The position numbers were made by a program, and so were the translations under genes. The notes beneath the pieces are model-generated. The model made no database searches, was not told the origin of the DNA, and saw nothing but the letters and a program-made list of their open reading frames with translations. A stretch of DNA of 64,000 bases. It comes from Acinetobacter pittii ATCC 19004 = CIP 70.29. Its GTDB lineage: Bacteria > Pseudomonadota > Gammaproteobacteria > Pseudomonadales > Moraxellaceae. Numbering within the stretch: the stretch's first letter is position 1; each line of letters starts with the position of its first letter. Positions 37,658-45,981 of the stretch are shown piece after piece. The DNA lies in assembly GCF_000369045.1 (NCBI RefSeq), contig NZ_KB849786.1, positions 541,906 to 605,905 of the forward strand, written 5' to 3'.

Positions 37658-39505
37658 ATGCTAAAAAATTTGAGTCAAAATTTAGGGCAAATGAATGATA
37701 AAAATAACAACCTAGAAAATTTCTTAAAGCGAATTTATGAAAATATTTTTGATCAAAATTCCCATCGAACAGCACTTATTTTTGAAGACCGTAGCATTAG
37801 TTATGCTGAGGTAGGGACTCAGGTCGCCAAAGTTATGTATGCGCTAAAAATGCAAGATTTGGCGACAGGGTCTGTGGTTGCAATTTGCTTGAGAAAAAGT
37901 CCTGAGCATATTTATACCGCTTTGGCATGTGCGCTCACAGGCATCATTTGGCTACCTGTAGATATGGATTCTCCGCCATCGAGACTGAACTATTTATTGA
38001 CGAATAGTCGGGCAGATGTTGTGGTGAGTGACTCATCTATTGCTGGTGTTCAAAACTTAAATATTAATCAAATTTTATCGGCTACAACTGAGTACAAACC
38101 GAGCTTTAATGCCGAAATTAACCGACTTCCTGCATATTATTTATATACTTCGGGAAGTACAGGGACTCCGAAATGTGTGGTCTTAAATAACCAAGCGACA
38201 GAAAACACGCTACAACAGACGATCTCGGAATGGGAAATTACTGCTGACGATGTAATTATGGCGGTAACACCGTTTCATCATGATATGTCGGTATTTGATG
38301 TATTTGCTGCAATGACAGTGGGCGCAACTTTGGTGGTGCCATCTTTTGAGCAAAGTAAAGATGCTGTTGTCTGGGCCAATTTAGTAGATCGCTACAAGGT
38401 TACGCTTTGGAGCAGTGTGCCTGCTATTGTCGATATGCTGTTCAGTGTAGCTCAAAAAGAACAACTACAGTCTTTGCGTTTAATTGCCCAAGGCGGCGAC
38501 TACATTAAACCTTCACTCATTTCGAAGTTAAGAGAACAATTGCCTAACGCTCGTTTATTTTCATTAGGTGGACCTACCGAAACCACAATTTGGAGTATAT
38601 GGCATGAAATAAATGAGCAAGATCAGGAAATTATTCCGTATGGAAAAGCTTTAGAAAATAACAATTATTTTATTTTGGATGAAAATCTGAAGCCTTGCCA
38701 AATGGGCGAGGTCGGTACGATGTATATGACTGGTTTGAATTTATCTAATGGTTATTTACTTGATGGGGAAATTTATTATAAAGATTTCGTGGATATTCAA
38801 GTGAGCGGAAATGAAACTCAAACTGCTTTTCGCATGAGTGATCAAGGATATTTTAGGGAAGATGGAAATATTATTTTTGCTGGACGTGAGGAAGGTTATT
38901 TAAAGATAAAAGGCGTGAGAATCTCTGCGGCCGAGGTTGAAAATACTTTAACGAAGAACCCGTATATTCATAATTGTGTGGTGGTAAGTTGTATACATCC
39001 AACGACTGAAACTCAAGAGCTAGTCGCCGTTTATACTCTAGAAAATAAATACAAAACTACTCGCTTAAATAGCCCCGAATTAAAGAACTTTTTAAAAGTG
39101 CATTTGCCGAGTTCACATATTCCTTCGAAATATTTGGTCGTCGAAACCATACCTTTGACCCGGAATGGAAAAATTGATCGTAAAGCTGTGCAAGAAATCG
39201 CTCAGGGGAAAATTTATGTATCTTCTACGTTGGCTACAAATTCCACTAAAACACTGTCATCAGTCGCTGAGGTGGGAGATTCGGTCTTATCGGTTTTCCG
39301 TGAATGCATAGCTGACAGCCAAGCTGAAAGAATGGATATTTTTTATAGAAGTGAAATATTAGCGATAGGAATTCGTCCGAAACAACTCATGAGTATTGCT
39401 CAGAAACTTTCTCAGAAGCTCAATACAGAAATTGATTTTTATACACTCATTAGCTGCAAAACAATTCAGGATGTGGTGAATAAAGTAGAGCAACAAATAA
39501 AATAG
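37658..39505 (+). CDS. basA: Acinetobactin NRPS adenylation protein BasA
   Basis: A 615-residue protein dominated by an amino-acid adenylation domain (about 20-520). Core motifs are YTSGSTGTPK (164-172), SLGGPTETTIWS, the hinge GYLKIKGVRI and the catalytic lysine loop RNGKIDRKAV. In acinetobactin synthesis it activates threonine, which BasD cyclises to an oxazoline. The last 75 residues align with a carrier domain but lack the phosphopantetheine site: the usual GG(H/D)S motif is IGIRP at 570-574. The threonine must therefore be loaded on a carrier in another protein, most likely that of BasB. The ATG at 37658 has GAGGA upstream. A 14-bp hairpin separates its end from basB. Confidence 0.93.
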   Translation: MLKNLSQNLGQMNDKNNNLENFLKRIYENIFDQNSHRTALIFEDRSISYAEVGTQVAKVMYALKMQDLATGSVVAICLRKSPEHIYTALACALTGIIWLPVDMDSPPSRLNYLLTNSRADVVVSDSSIAGVQNLNINQILSATTEYKPSFNAEINRLPAYYLYTSGSTGTPKCVVLNNQATENTLQQTISEWEITADDVIMAVTPFHHDMSVFDVFAAMTVGATLVVPSFEQSKDAVVWANLVDRYKVTLWSSVPAIVDMLFSVAQKEQLQSLRLIAQGGDYIKPSLISKLREQLPNARLFSLGGPTETTIWSIWHEINEQDQEIIPYGKALENNNYFILDENLKPCQMGEVGTMYMTGLNLSNGYLLDGEIYYKDFVDIQVSGNETQTAFRMSDQGYFREDGNIIFAGREEGYLKIKGVRISAAEVENTLTKNPYIHNCVVVSCIHPTTETQELVAVYTLENKYKTTRLNSPELKNFLKVHLPSSHIPSKYLVVETIPLTRNGKIDRKAVQEIAQGKIYVSSTLATNSTKTLSSVAEVGDSVLSVFRECIADSQAERMDIFYRSEILAIGIRPKQLMSIAQKLSQKLNTEIDFYTLISCKTIQDVVNKVEQQIK

Positions 39506-39516
39506 AAAAAATTGAA

Positions 39517-39559
39517 ATGTGCTTAAAAGCGGAGTTGAGTTGTTTGCTTTTAAGCACAT
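39517..39559. terminator. 14-bp hairpin between convergent basA and basB
   Basis: A perfect inverted repeat ATGTGCTTAAAAGC/GCTTTTAAGCACAT with a 15-nt loop. There is no good T tract on either side, so it could be a weak or Rho-assisted terminator or an mRNA-stabilising structure. Confidence 0.55.
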
Positions 39560-39576
39560 GGTGGGTTTTAGGGCAA

Positions 39577-41673
39577 CTAGATTTGAGCTAAGGTTGCCTT
39601 AATTTTTTCACAGATACTTTCCACTGTTGCTGTCGGGAAGCGGTGGGCTTGATACGTAATGATCATGCTTAACTGATGTTGTCCATCAATCACATTTTCC
39701 ATAATTTCAAAATGCAATCCGAACATCGATTCATCACGTTCGGGCAAGATCTGGCGATAAGGAAGGTCTTGTCCCTGAGGTGTTTTGAGCGCGCCGTTTA
39801 AAGCGTTATTTGAATGGATATGAATAAACACATCAAATAACAGTCCTTCATCTGCGCTCATTCCTAATGCATTTTGAATATGGTTGATGGGAATATCTGC
39901 ATAGGCCATCGAGGTATTAATCATTGTGCTGATATTGTGGAGCAACGATTGGAATGAATCTGATGGGCTAAATTGTGTGCGATGCGCAACCATGGTCGTA
40001 AAGTAACCCACCGTATCAAAAAATTCAGGATCAGTTCGTCCAGAAGCAGAAGTACCAATCACAATATCTTTTAAATCGCCTTGTTGCTGTAACGCATTGG
40101 CGATAGCAGTATAGAGAACTGCGAAAATAGAAGAGCCGTGTTGTCTCGAAAATGCGAGGAGCTTGTCATGCATTTCCGGTGCAAATTTAAGTTCGAGCCA
40201 TTGGACTGGAGGTTTTTCCTTTTCAGCATTTAATTCATTTTGCGAAATAGGGAGATGTAAACCTTTGGTTGCCCCTGTTAGCAGGTTAGTCCAATAATTT
40301 AGATGGTCTTGGTTGATCCCTTGCTTTTGCTTGAGTAAAGAAAAATCAAGAATAGATTGGGCAGGTGCCTTCCAGTTTGGTGCTTGAGCATTTGAGCGAG
40401 CAAGATAAGCATGCGCAAGGTCAGCCATAATCGTATTTAAAGACCATTCATCAATCACCATGTGATGAACTAAAAACGATAGAGTTTGGCGACCTTTGGC
40501 ATTTCGAATTAAACGAATTCTTAAGGGAAGTTCGCGAGTTAAATCAAATTTATATGAAGCTTCACTTGCAAGCGTTGCATCGTGACTTTCGGCACTGTTC
40601 CAAAACCATTTGAATTGTTGAAGTTCAGACGTAGGAACCACCTGTTGATAGGTTTGACCATTGGCTCTATTAAAAATTGTGCGTAAACCTGCATGGCGCT
40701 CAACAATATCTGTAAACGCTTGCAAGAAAATATCTTCATTAATTTCTGCAAGGAATTCTACGGCAAATGGCAAGTTATAAATTGGGCTAAAATCGAACGC
40801 AGAATAAGCTTGCCACAGGAAATCTTGAGCTAAAGTAAGCGGGGCTTTATCGACACTTTCTAAGGTGGATTTTTCAGTTTTTGCAGATTTAACGAAAGCG
40901 TATTGGGCTAAGTCAGCAGCAGATGGGGATTTAAAGAAATCATTAAATTGAATCTCAATTCCATGTTTATTGAGTAGGTTTCCAATAATTCGTGTTGCTA
41001 AGAGTGAATGGCCGCCAAAATCAAAAAAGTCATCATGTTGGCTCATTTCTGGTTCAGCGAGAGTATTTCGGAACTCTTCTAAAATAATTTCTGAAACATA
41101 GGTTTGGTTAGGTTGTTGTGGCGCTTTTGCGAAACTTGTATCTAGATGATGTGAGATATCAATTTCAGTCAGTACCAATGGCATATTATTGGTTGAATAT
41201 TGTTGATAGCGATTTTGTATAGCCTGAATGAAATCTGACTTTTGATAGCTTTCATCAAGAATCGGGTGGAGCGCTAAAATAAGAAAATAGTCTTGTTCAG
41301 TTTCTACGAGACTTGTAAAAAAAGGGGGATGAAATTCTGCATTCCATGATTGCGCTTTTAAGGTAGCTATCTGCTCAAATACCTGTTCTGTATTGCTCTT
41401 TTTTAATTCTAGGCAAGCTGAATGGTCATCAAATGGATATTTGTATAAATCGCCTTCGTCACTAAATGTATAGCGGACATTTAAGTCAGGCGTAGTTTTA
41501 ATAATGTCTTGAATTGCTTTAATCAGCAGTTGAATGTCTAAACCTTGATTAACTTTCCACAGATTAAAACGTCGATTAACTTGTTCAGGCTGCTGTAATT
41601 GCAACATCCAGATATGTTCTTCGTAATCAGTAACCGAAAGGAGAGAGGGCGATTTGGAAAATTGTTCCAACAT
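39577..41673 (-). CDS. basB: Acinetobactin NRPS carrier-condensation protein BasB
   Basis: A 698-residue protein. Residues 1-160 resemble the N-lobe of a condensation domain, but the catalytic motif is reduced to ALHPILDES and the C-lobe is missing. A peptidyl carrier domain follows, with phosphopantetheine serine 223 in FFDFGGHSLLATRI. Residues 280-698 form a full condensation domain with HHMVID (from 405). It probably carries the oxazoline intermediate and condenses it with N-hydroxyhistamine to release preacinetobactin. An in-frame TTG start at 41694 is possible, but ATG 41673 has AGGATTC at the right distance. The gene is divergent from bauD. Confidence 0.92.
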   Translation of the reverse strand: MLEQFSKSPSLLSVTDYEEHIWMLQLQQPEQVNRRFNLWKVNQGLDIQLLIKAIQDIIKTTPDLNVRYTFSDEGDLYKYPFDDHSACLELKKSNTEQVFEQIATLKAQSWNAEFHPPFFTSLVETEQDYFLILALHPILDESYQKSDFIQAIQNRYQQYSTNNMPLVLTEIDISHHLDTSFAKAPQQPNQTYVSEIILEEFRNTLAEPEMSQHDDFFDFGGHSLLATRIIGNLLNKHGIEIQFNDFFKSPSAADLAQYAFVKSAKTEKSTLESVDKAPLTLAQDFLWQAYSAFDFSPIYNLPFAVEFLAEINEDIFLQAFTDIVERHAGLRTIFNRANGQTYQQVVPTSELQQFKWFWNSAESHDATLASEASYKFDLTRELPLRIRLIRNAKGRQTLSFLVHHMVIDEWSLNTIMADLAHAYLARSNAQAPNWKAPAQSILDFSLLKQKQGINQDHLNYWTNLLTGATKGLHLPISQNELNAEKEKPPVQWLELKFAPEMHDKLLAFSRQHGSSIFAVLYTAIANALQQQGDLKDIVIGTSASGRTDPEFFDTVGYFTTMVAHRTQFSPSDSFQSLLHNISTMINTSMAYADIPINHIQNALGMSADEGLLFDVFIHIHSNNALNGALKTPQGQDLPYRQILPERDESMFGLHFEIMENVIDGQHQLSMIITYQAHRFPTATVESICEKIKATLAQI

Positions 41674-42107
41674 AAATGAATCCTGGTTTATCAAATGGCT
41701 ATTTTCATCAATTTTTATTTCGCAAATTTTTTACATTAGATTAAATTTCATATAATTCATAATGTTATAGATTTGCTTGTTTGCAAAAATTGACCTTTTT
41801 CTAATGAGTTGATGTCCACATGAACTGTACTGATGTAACAGTAGGGTTACATTTTACCTTTAAACATACTATAATTGATTCTCATTTACATCAAGATTAT
41901 TATTTGCAAGAAGATGGTGCCAATTGAGAATGACGAATTTTTAAAATAGAAAATAAATAATAAGTGATTGATTAATATTTATTTAATTCGAAATTGGTTC
42001 AGCAAAAATAATTTAAAGATGAAAAAACGATCCTAAGAATAGGGCTGTGATTTTGCCTATTCAAAAAGGAACTTATTTTGTTGTCTCGATAAAATTGAGG
42101 AATTTTC
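41674..42107. other. basB/bauD divergent intergenic region
   Basis: A stretch of 434 bases with no long gene. It holds a Fur-like site (41871-41889). An imperfect hairpin GAATAGG/CCTATTC (42037-42062), followed by AAAAAGG, lies just upstream of the small ORF at 42108. The rest is AT-rich and unremarkable. Confidence 0.6.
41871..41889. promoter_or_regulatory. Fur-box-like site between basB and bauD
   Basis: ATAATTGATTCTCATTTAC matches the GATAATGATAATCATTATC consensus at 11 of 19 positions, with an intact GATtcTCATT centre. It is a weaker match than the other sites but lies in the expected divergent control region. Confidence 0.55.
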
Positions 42108-42239
42108 ATGAGAATATTCAATCATGAAAGGTTAATAAGCCCATCAAATGTTGAACAAATTTTCCCTCGCTTTGGTTTGATGGGACTAAATTTACAATTT
42201 GCATCGGTTTTATTACGCTCAAGTGGGGCACGCCACTGA
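42108..42239 (+). CDS. 43-residue small ORF overlapping the bauD start
   Basis: The frame begins ATG AGA ATA and encodes MRIFNHERLISPSNVEQIFP and 23 more residues ending SSGARH. GAGG lies 8 nt upstream of the ATG. Its TGA stop (42237-42239) overlaps the bauD ATG (42239-42241) in a TGATG arrangement, so bauD translation is probably coupled to it. No family was recognised. It may be a leader peptide controlling the import operon or a functional small protein. Confidence 0.5.
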   Translation: MRIFNHERLISPSNVEQIFPRFGLMGLNLQFASVLLRSSGARH

Positions 42240-43180
42240 TGCGATTTGGCTTATTCTGTATTTTTATCCTTTTATGTATTTGCTCATTATTGCTCGGGGC
42301 TGAGCAAATACAGTGGTCTACCTTATTTTCTTTTTCTCATGAGAGTTGGCTCACTCTTACAGCCAGCCGTATCCCTCGTTTAATTACCATTGTGCTCACC
42401 GGTATCGGGCTGGCGGTATGTGGTGTCATCTTGCAGCATATTGTGCGTAACAAGTTTGTTGAACCGGAAACGTCGGGCGGTTTAGATGCTGCCAAACTAG
42501 GAATTTTAGTGTCGTTAACTTTAGTTCCGGTAACCAGCACGCTGAGTAAGATGATATTTGCGATCATTTTTTGTTTTATTGCCAGCTTAATTTATATCGC
42601 AATTATCCGCCGGATCCGTTTTAGAAATACAGTTTTAGTACCGGTTATTGGCTTGATGTACGGCAGTGTACTGAGTGCCTTAGCTGAGTTTTATGCCTAT
42701 CGCTTTAATATTTTACAAAGTATGCAAGGGTGGCTTTTAGGAGATTTTTCAAAAATTGTCCAAGGCCACTATGAAGTTATTTACATTATTTTTCCGATTG
42801 TTGTCCTGACTTATCTTTTTGCACACCGCTTTACCGTAATTGGTATGGGTGAAGAGATGGCTTCTAGCTTAGGGCTCAGTTATGCAGCTATAGCCGCGAT
42901 TGGTTTGATACTGGTTGCCATTACAGTTTCGACCACAGTAATTACGGTTGGTGCTATTCCTTTTGTCGGGCTCGTAGTCCCTAATTTAGTCGCACTGAAA
43001 TACGGAGAAAACTTAGCTAAAACCTTGCCCATTGTGGCTTTAGGTGGGGCGTCTCTATTACTGATTTGCGACATTCTTGGCCGCTCAATTATTTACCCAT
43101 TTGAAGTGCCGATCGGACTTACCGCAGGTGGTGTGGGGGGAATTATTTTCCTCATCCTCATTTTGAGGGAGTTCAGATAA
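42239..43180 (+). CDS. bauD: Ferric-acinetobactin ABC permease BauD
   Basis: A 313-residue FecCD-family inner-membrane permease with about nine membrane segments. Conserved features are ASRIPRLITIVLTGIGLAVCGVILQHIVRN at the start (listed by position 25-55), GMGEEMASSLGLS, and VGAIPFVGLVVPNLVAL. It forms a heterodimeric channel with BauC that passes ferric acinetobactin from BauB, powered by BauE. The start overlaps the stop of a small upstream ORF; its stop overlaps the bauC start by one base (TAATG). Confidence 0.94.
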   Translation: MRFGLFCIFILLCICSLLLGAEQIQWSTLFSFSHESWLTLTASRIPRLITIVLTGIGLAVCGVILQHIVRNKFVEPETSGGLDAAKLGILVSLTLVPVTSTLSKMIFAIIFCFIASLIYIAIIRRIRFRNTVLVPVIGLMYGSVLSALAEFYAYRFNILQSMQGWLLGDFSKIVQGHYEVIYIIFPIVVLTYLFAHRFTVIGMGEEMASSLGLSYAAIAAIGLILVAITVSTTVITVGAIPFVGLVVPNLVALKYGENLAKTLPIVALGGASLLLICDILGRSIIYPFEVPIGLTAGGVGGIIFLILILREFR

Positions 43181-44127
43181 TGCGTATTACAAAGCTATGG
43201 ATGATTTACCTGATTGTCGTCTGTCTAGCAATAAGTTTTTTATTTTTAAACTCAGGGTTAGATTTTGATTATGTCATTCCTAATCGACTTCTGCGTCTTG
43301 CCACGATTGTGATAGCCGGTATTTGTGTTGCTTTTTCCTCGATTGTTTTTCAAACACTGGTCGGTAATCGTATTTTGACCCCTTCCATTATGGGCTATGA
43401 AGCGATTTATCTCTTATGGCAAGTTTTGTTGTTGTTTTTTTGGGGAACGCATGGATTAAGCCAGTTAGGCGTAAACGGTAATTTCTTTATCTCTATCGTT
43501 TTAATGCTGCTTTATTCGTGGGTAATCCATAAGTGGTTATTGCCATATGGCAGAAATGATGTGTTTCTCCTGTTGCTTTTAGGTTTAGTCCTTACGATGG
43601 TCGTCGGGACGGTTACTCAATTTATTCAACTCAAAATTAATCCTGGTGAATTTTCTGTTTTCCAAGGCCTTAGCTATGCTTCGTTTAATCGCTCTCAACC
43701 AGAAACTTTATTGTATGCCAGCGTAGCCGTAGTCATTGTTCTATTCCTCGGCAGAAAAGCACTTCCTGTTTTGGATGTTCTGGTTTTAGGACGTGAGCAA
43801 GCCATTTCATTAGGCATTCATCATCACCGCTATGTCAGTTTCTATTTAGCCCTGATCGCTATTTTGGTTGCGGTATCTACCAGTCTCATTGGCCCGACAG
43901 TATTTATGGGCGTATTCATTGCCAACATTACTTATGCACTAGCAAGAAGTTATAAGCATAAATTAACGCTGCCCATGGGCTGTGCCATCACGATTGCCAT
44001 ATTTATTGCTGCTCAAATTTTAGTTGAGCACGTTTTTAATTACAAAACGACCGTCAGCATTTTGGTCAATCTGGTATGTGGCATTTATTTCCTTGCGCTG
44101 ACGGTTCGTACCCGAGGTGTTGCATGA
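43180..44127 (+). CDS. bauC: Ferric-acinetobactin ABC permease BauC
   Basis: A 315-residue FecCD-type permease, partner of BauD. Visible are NRLLRLATIVIAGICVAFSS, the coupling-helix segment LGREQAISLGIHHHRY and IGPTVFMGVFIANITYALAR. The TGA stop overlaps the bauE start as ATGA, so the transport subunits are produced in a fixed, coupled order. Confidence 0.94.
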   Translation: MRITKLWMIYLIVVCLAISFLFLNSGLDFDYVIPNRLLRLATIVIAGICVAFSSIVFQTLVGNRILTPSIMGYEAIYLLWQVLLLFFWGTHGLSQLGVNGNFFISIVLMLLYSWVIHKWLLPYGRNDVFLLLLLGLVLTMVVGTVTQFIQLKINPGEFSVFQGLSYASFNRSQPETLLYASVAVVIVLFLGRKALPVLDVLVLGREQAISLGIHHHRYVSFYLALIAILVAVSTSLIGPTVFMGVFIANITYALARSYKHKLTLPMGCAITIAIFIAAQILVEHVFNYKTTVSILVNLVCGIYFLALTVRTRGVA

Positions 44128-44894
44128 TTCATGTCAAGAATATCAATAAGTCATATGGAAATAAGCCAATACTGACAGACGTAAATGTTGAATTTCCTAC
44201 AGGTCAGGTGACGTCACTCATTGGTCCAAATGGAGCCGGAAAATCGACTTTGCTCATGATGATGGCAAGTTTAATTGAACCAGATAAAGGCGAGATTTTT
44301 CTTAATCATCAAAATATTGCGGATATTAAAACCGCTGTTTACGCCAAGCATGTCGCGACTTTACGTCAAGCACCTGGCTTTAATTTGCGCTTAACCGTAG
44401 AAGAGCTGGTGTCATTTGGACGCTTTCCCTATAGCCGTGGTGTTTTAACCGAGCAAGATCATCAGGTGGTTGATGAAGCTATTGAGTTTCTTTCTTTAGA
44501 GCCGCTGCGCAAATCTTACATCGATGAAATTAGTGGTGGTCAAAGGCAAATGGCCTTTTTGGCGATGACGATCGCACAGCAAACAGACGTACTTTTATTA
44601 GATGAACCCTTAAATAACCTTGATATGAAACATGCCGTTCAAATTATGCGTGCACTCAGACGCCTATGTGATGAACAAGGGCGCACTGTGATTTTAGTCA
44701 TTCATGACATCAATTTTGCCACGAATTATTCGGACCATATTGTCGCGCTGAAGAACGGCAAGCTTCATTTCAGTGGGTTAACCGAACAAGTGATTACAGA
44801 GGCGCAATTAAATGATCTGTACGAGCTTGATTTTGAAATTACATACAGTGAGCGTGGCTGTATGTGTAATTACTTCAACTCATCTGGAGCTTGA
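44124..44894 (+). CDS. bauE: Ferric-acinetobactin ABC ATPase BauE
   Basis: A 256-residue FepC-like ATPase. It shows Walker A GPNGAGKST, the signature EISGGQRQMAFLAM, Walker B VLLLDEPLNNLD and the switch histidine in LVIHDINFATNYSDH. The end has a cysteine pair (RGCMCNYF). The frame can run upstream into bauC (to 44076), but ATG 44124 overlaps the bauC stop and gives the family N-terminus MIHVKNINKSYG. Confidence 0.95.
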   Translation: MIHVKNINKSYGNKPILTDVNVEFPTGQVTSLIGPNGAGKSTLLMMMASLIEPDKGEIFLNHQNIADIKTAVYAKHVATLRQAPGFNLRLTVEELVSFGRFPYSRGVLTEQDHQVVDEAIEFLSLEPLRKSYIDEISGGQRQMAFLAMTIAQQTDVLLLDEPLNNLDMKHAVQIMRALRRLCDEQGRTVILVIHDINFATNYSDHIVALKNGKLHFSGLTEQVITEAQLNDLYELDFEITYSERGCMCNYFNSSGA

Positions 44895-44900
44895 ATACAT

Positions 44901-45869
44901 ATGAACTGGAAGAAAAAGTATGGGGGAGTAGCCCTAATCATAGCGGCAGCTGTCACTCTACAAGCATGTGATCAAAAAGTTGCAGATACCACTCAAGCTT
45001 CTCAGAAGCTAGCAGAACCGATTACGGTAAAACATGCGCTTGGAACTACGGTGATAGATCATCTACCGCAACGCGTTGCCGTACTTGATATGAATGAAGC
45101 TGACTTTCTAGATCAACTGAATGTCCCGATTATGGGAATGCCAAAAGATTATGTTCCACACTTTTTGGAAAAATATAAAAAAGATGCACAGATTCAGGAT
45201 TTGGGTGCAATTGTACAGCCCAATATGGAACGGATATATGCATTAAAACCAGACTTGATTTTGATGACGCCATTACACGTTAATCAGTATCAGGAACTGT
45301 CAAAAATTGCCCCGACCATTCATTACGATATTAACTTCAACAATAGCGAGAGTAATCATATTGGTCTGGTTAAAGACCATATGATGACCTTAGGAAAAAT
45401 ATTTAATAAAGAAGACTTAGCTCGCCAGAAAGTTTCTGAACTTGATGAACAAGTGAAGCAAGTACAAGCCGTAACGGCCAATCGCCCAGAAAGAGCATTA
45501 GTCGTTCTTCATAACAATGGAGCATTTAGTAATTTTGGTATTCAGTCACGCTATGGCTTTATTTTTAATGCTTTTGGAGTAAAGCCTGCAAGTGGTGTGA
45601 TGGATACAAGTCTACATGGGCAACCAATTTCGAGTGAATTCATCAAAAAAGCGGACCCGGATATTCTCTATATCGTGGACCGAACTGCTGTGATGGAACA
45701 TCGCTCAAACATTAATGCTGCCAGTGTTGAAAATCCATTATTACGTCAAACCAAAGCGTGGAAAAACGGTCGTGTCATTTTTGTCGATGCCGATGCGTGG
45801 TACACCACGGCTGCAAGCCCAACCTCACTTAAAATAGTGATGGAAGATGTAAAAAAAGGCTACCAATAA
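44901..45869 (+). CDS. bauB: Ferric-acinetobactin-binding lipoprotein BauB
   Basis: A 322-residue periplasmic binding protein of the FatB/FecB class. A lipoprotein signal ends at Cys23 (ALIIAAAVTLQAC), so it is anchored to the membrane. Two lobes are joined by a long helix (LGKIFNKEDLARQKVSELDE). YALKPDLILMTPLH and KKADPDILYIVDR are typical of the family. It captures ferric acinetobactin delivered by BauA and hands it to BauCD. It starts 6 bp after bauE. Confidence 0.95.
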   Translation: MNWKKKYGGVALIIAAAVTLQACDQKVADTTQASQKLAEPITVKHALGTTVIDHLPQRVAVLDMNEADFLDQLNVPIMGMPKDYVPHFLEKYKKDAQIQDLGAIVQPNMERIYALKPDLILMTPLHVNQYQELSKIAPTIHYDINFNNSESNHIGLVKDHMMTLGKIFNKEDLARQKVSELDEQVKQVQAVTANRPERALVVLHNNGAFSNFGIQSRYGFIFNAFGVKPASGVMDTSLHGQPISSEFIKKADPDILYIVDRTAVMEHRSNINAASVENPLLRQTKAWKNGRVIFVDADAWYTTAASPTSLKIVMEDVKKGYQ

Positions 45870-45981
45870 ATTTTTATGCACATCACGTAATCAAATTTTA
45901 CAGCATAAATTTTCACTATTTTGCTTTGTACTTTAAGCAGATAGTCAATAAAAAATGAATCACAACATTAAAGGTCTTTCA

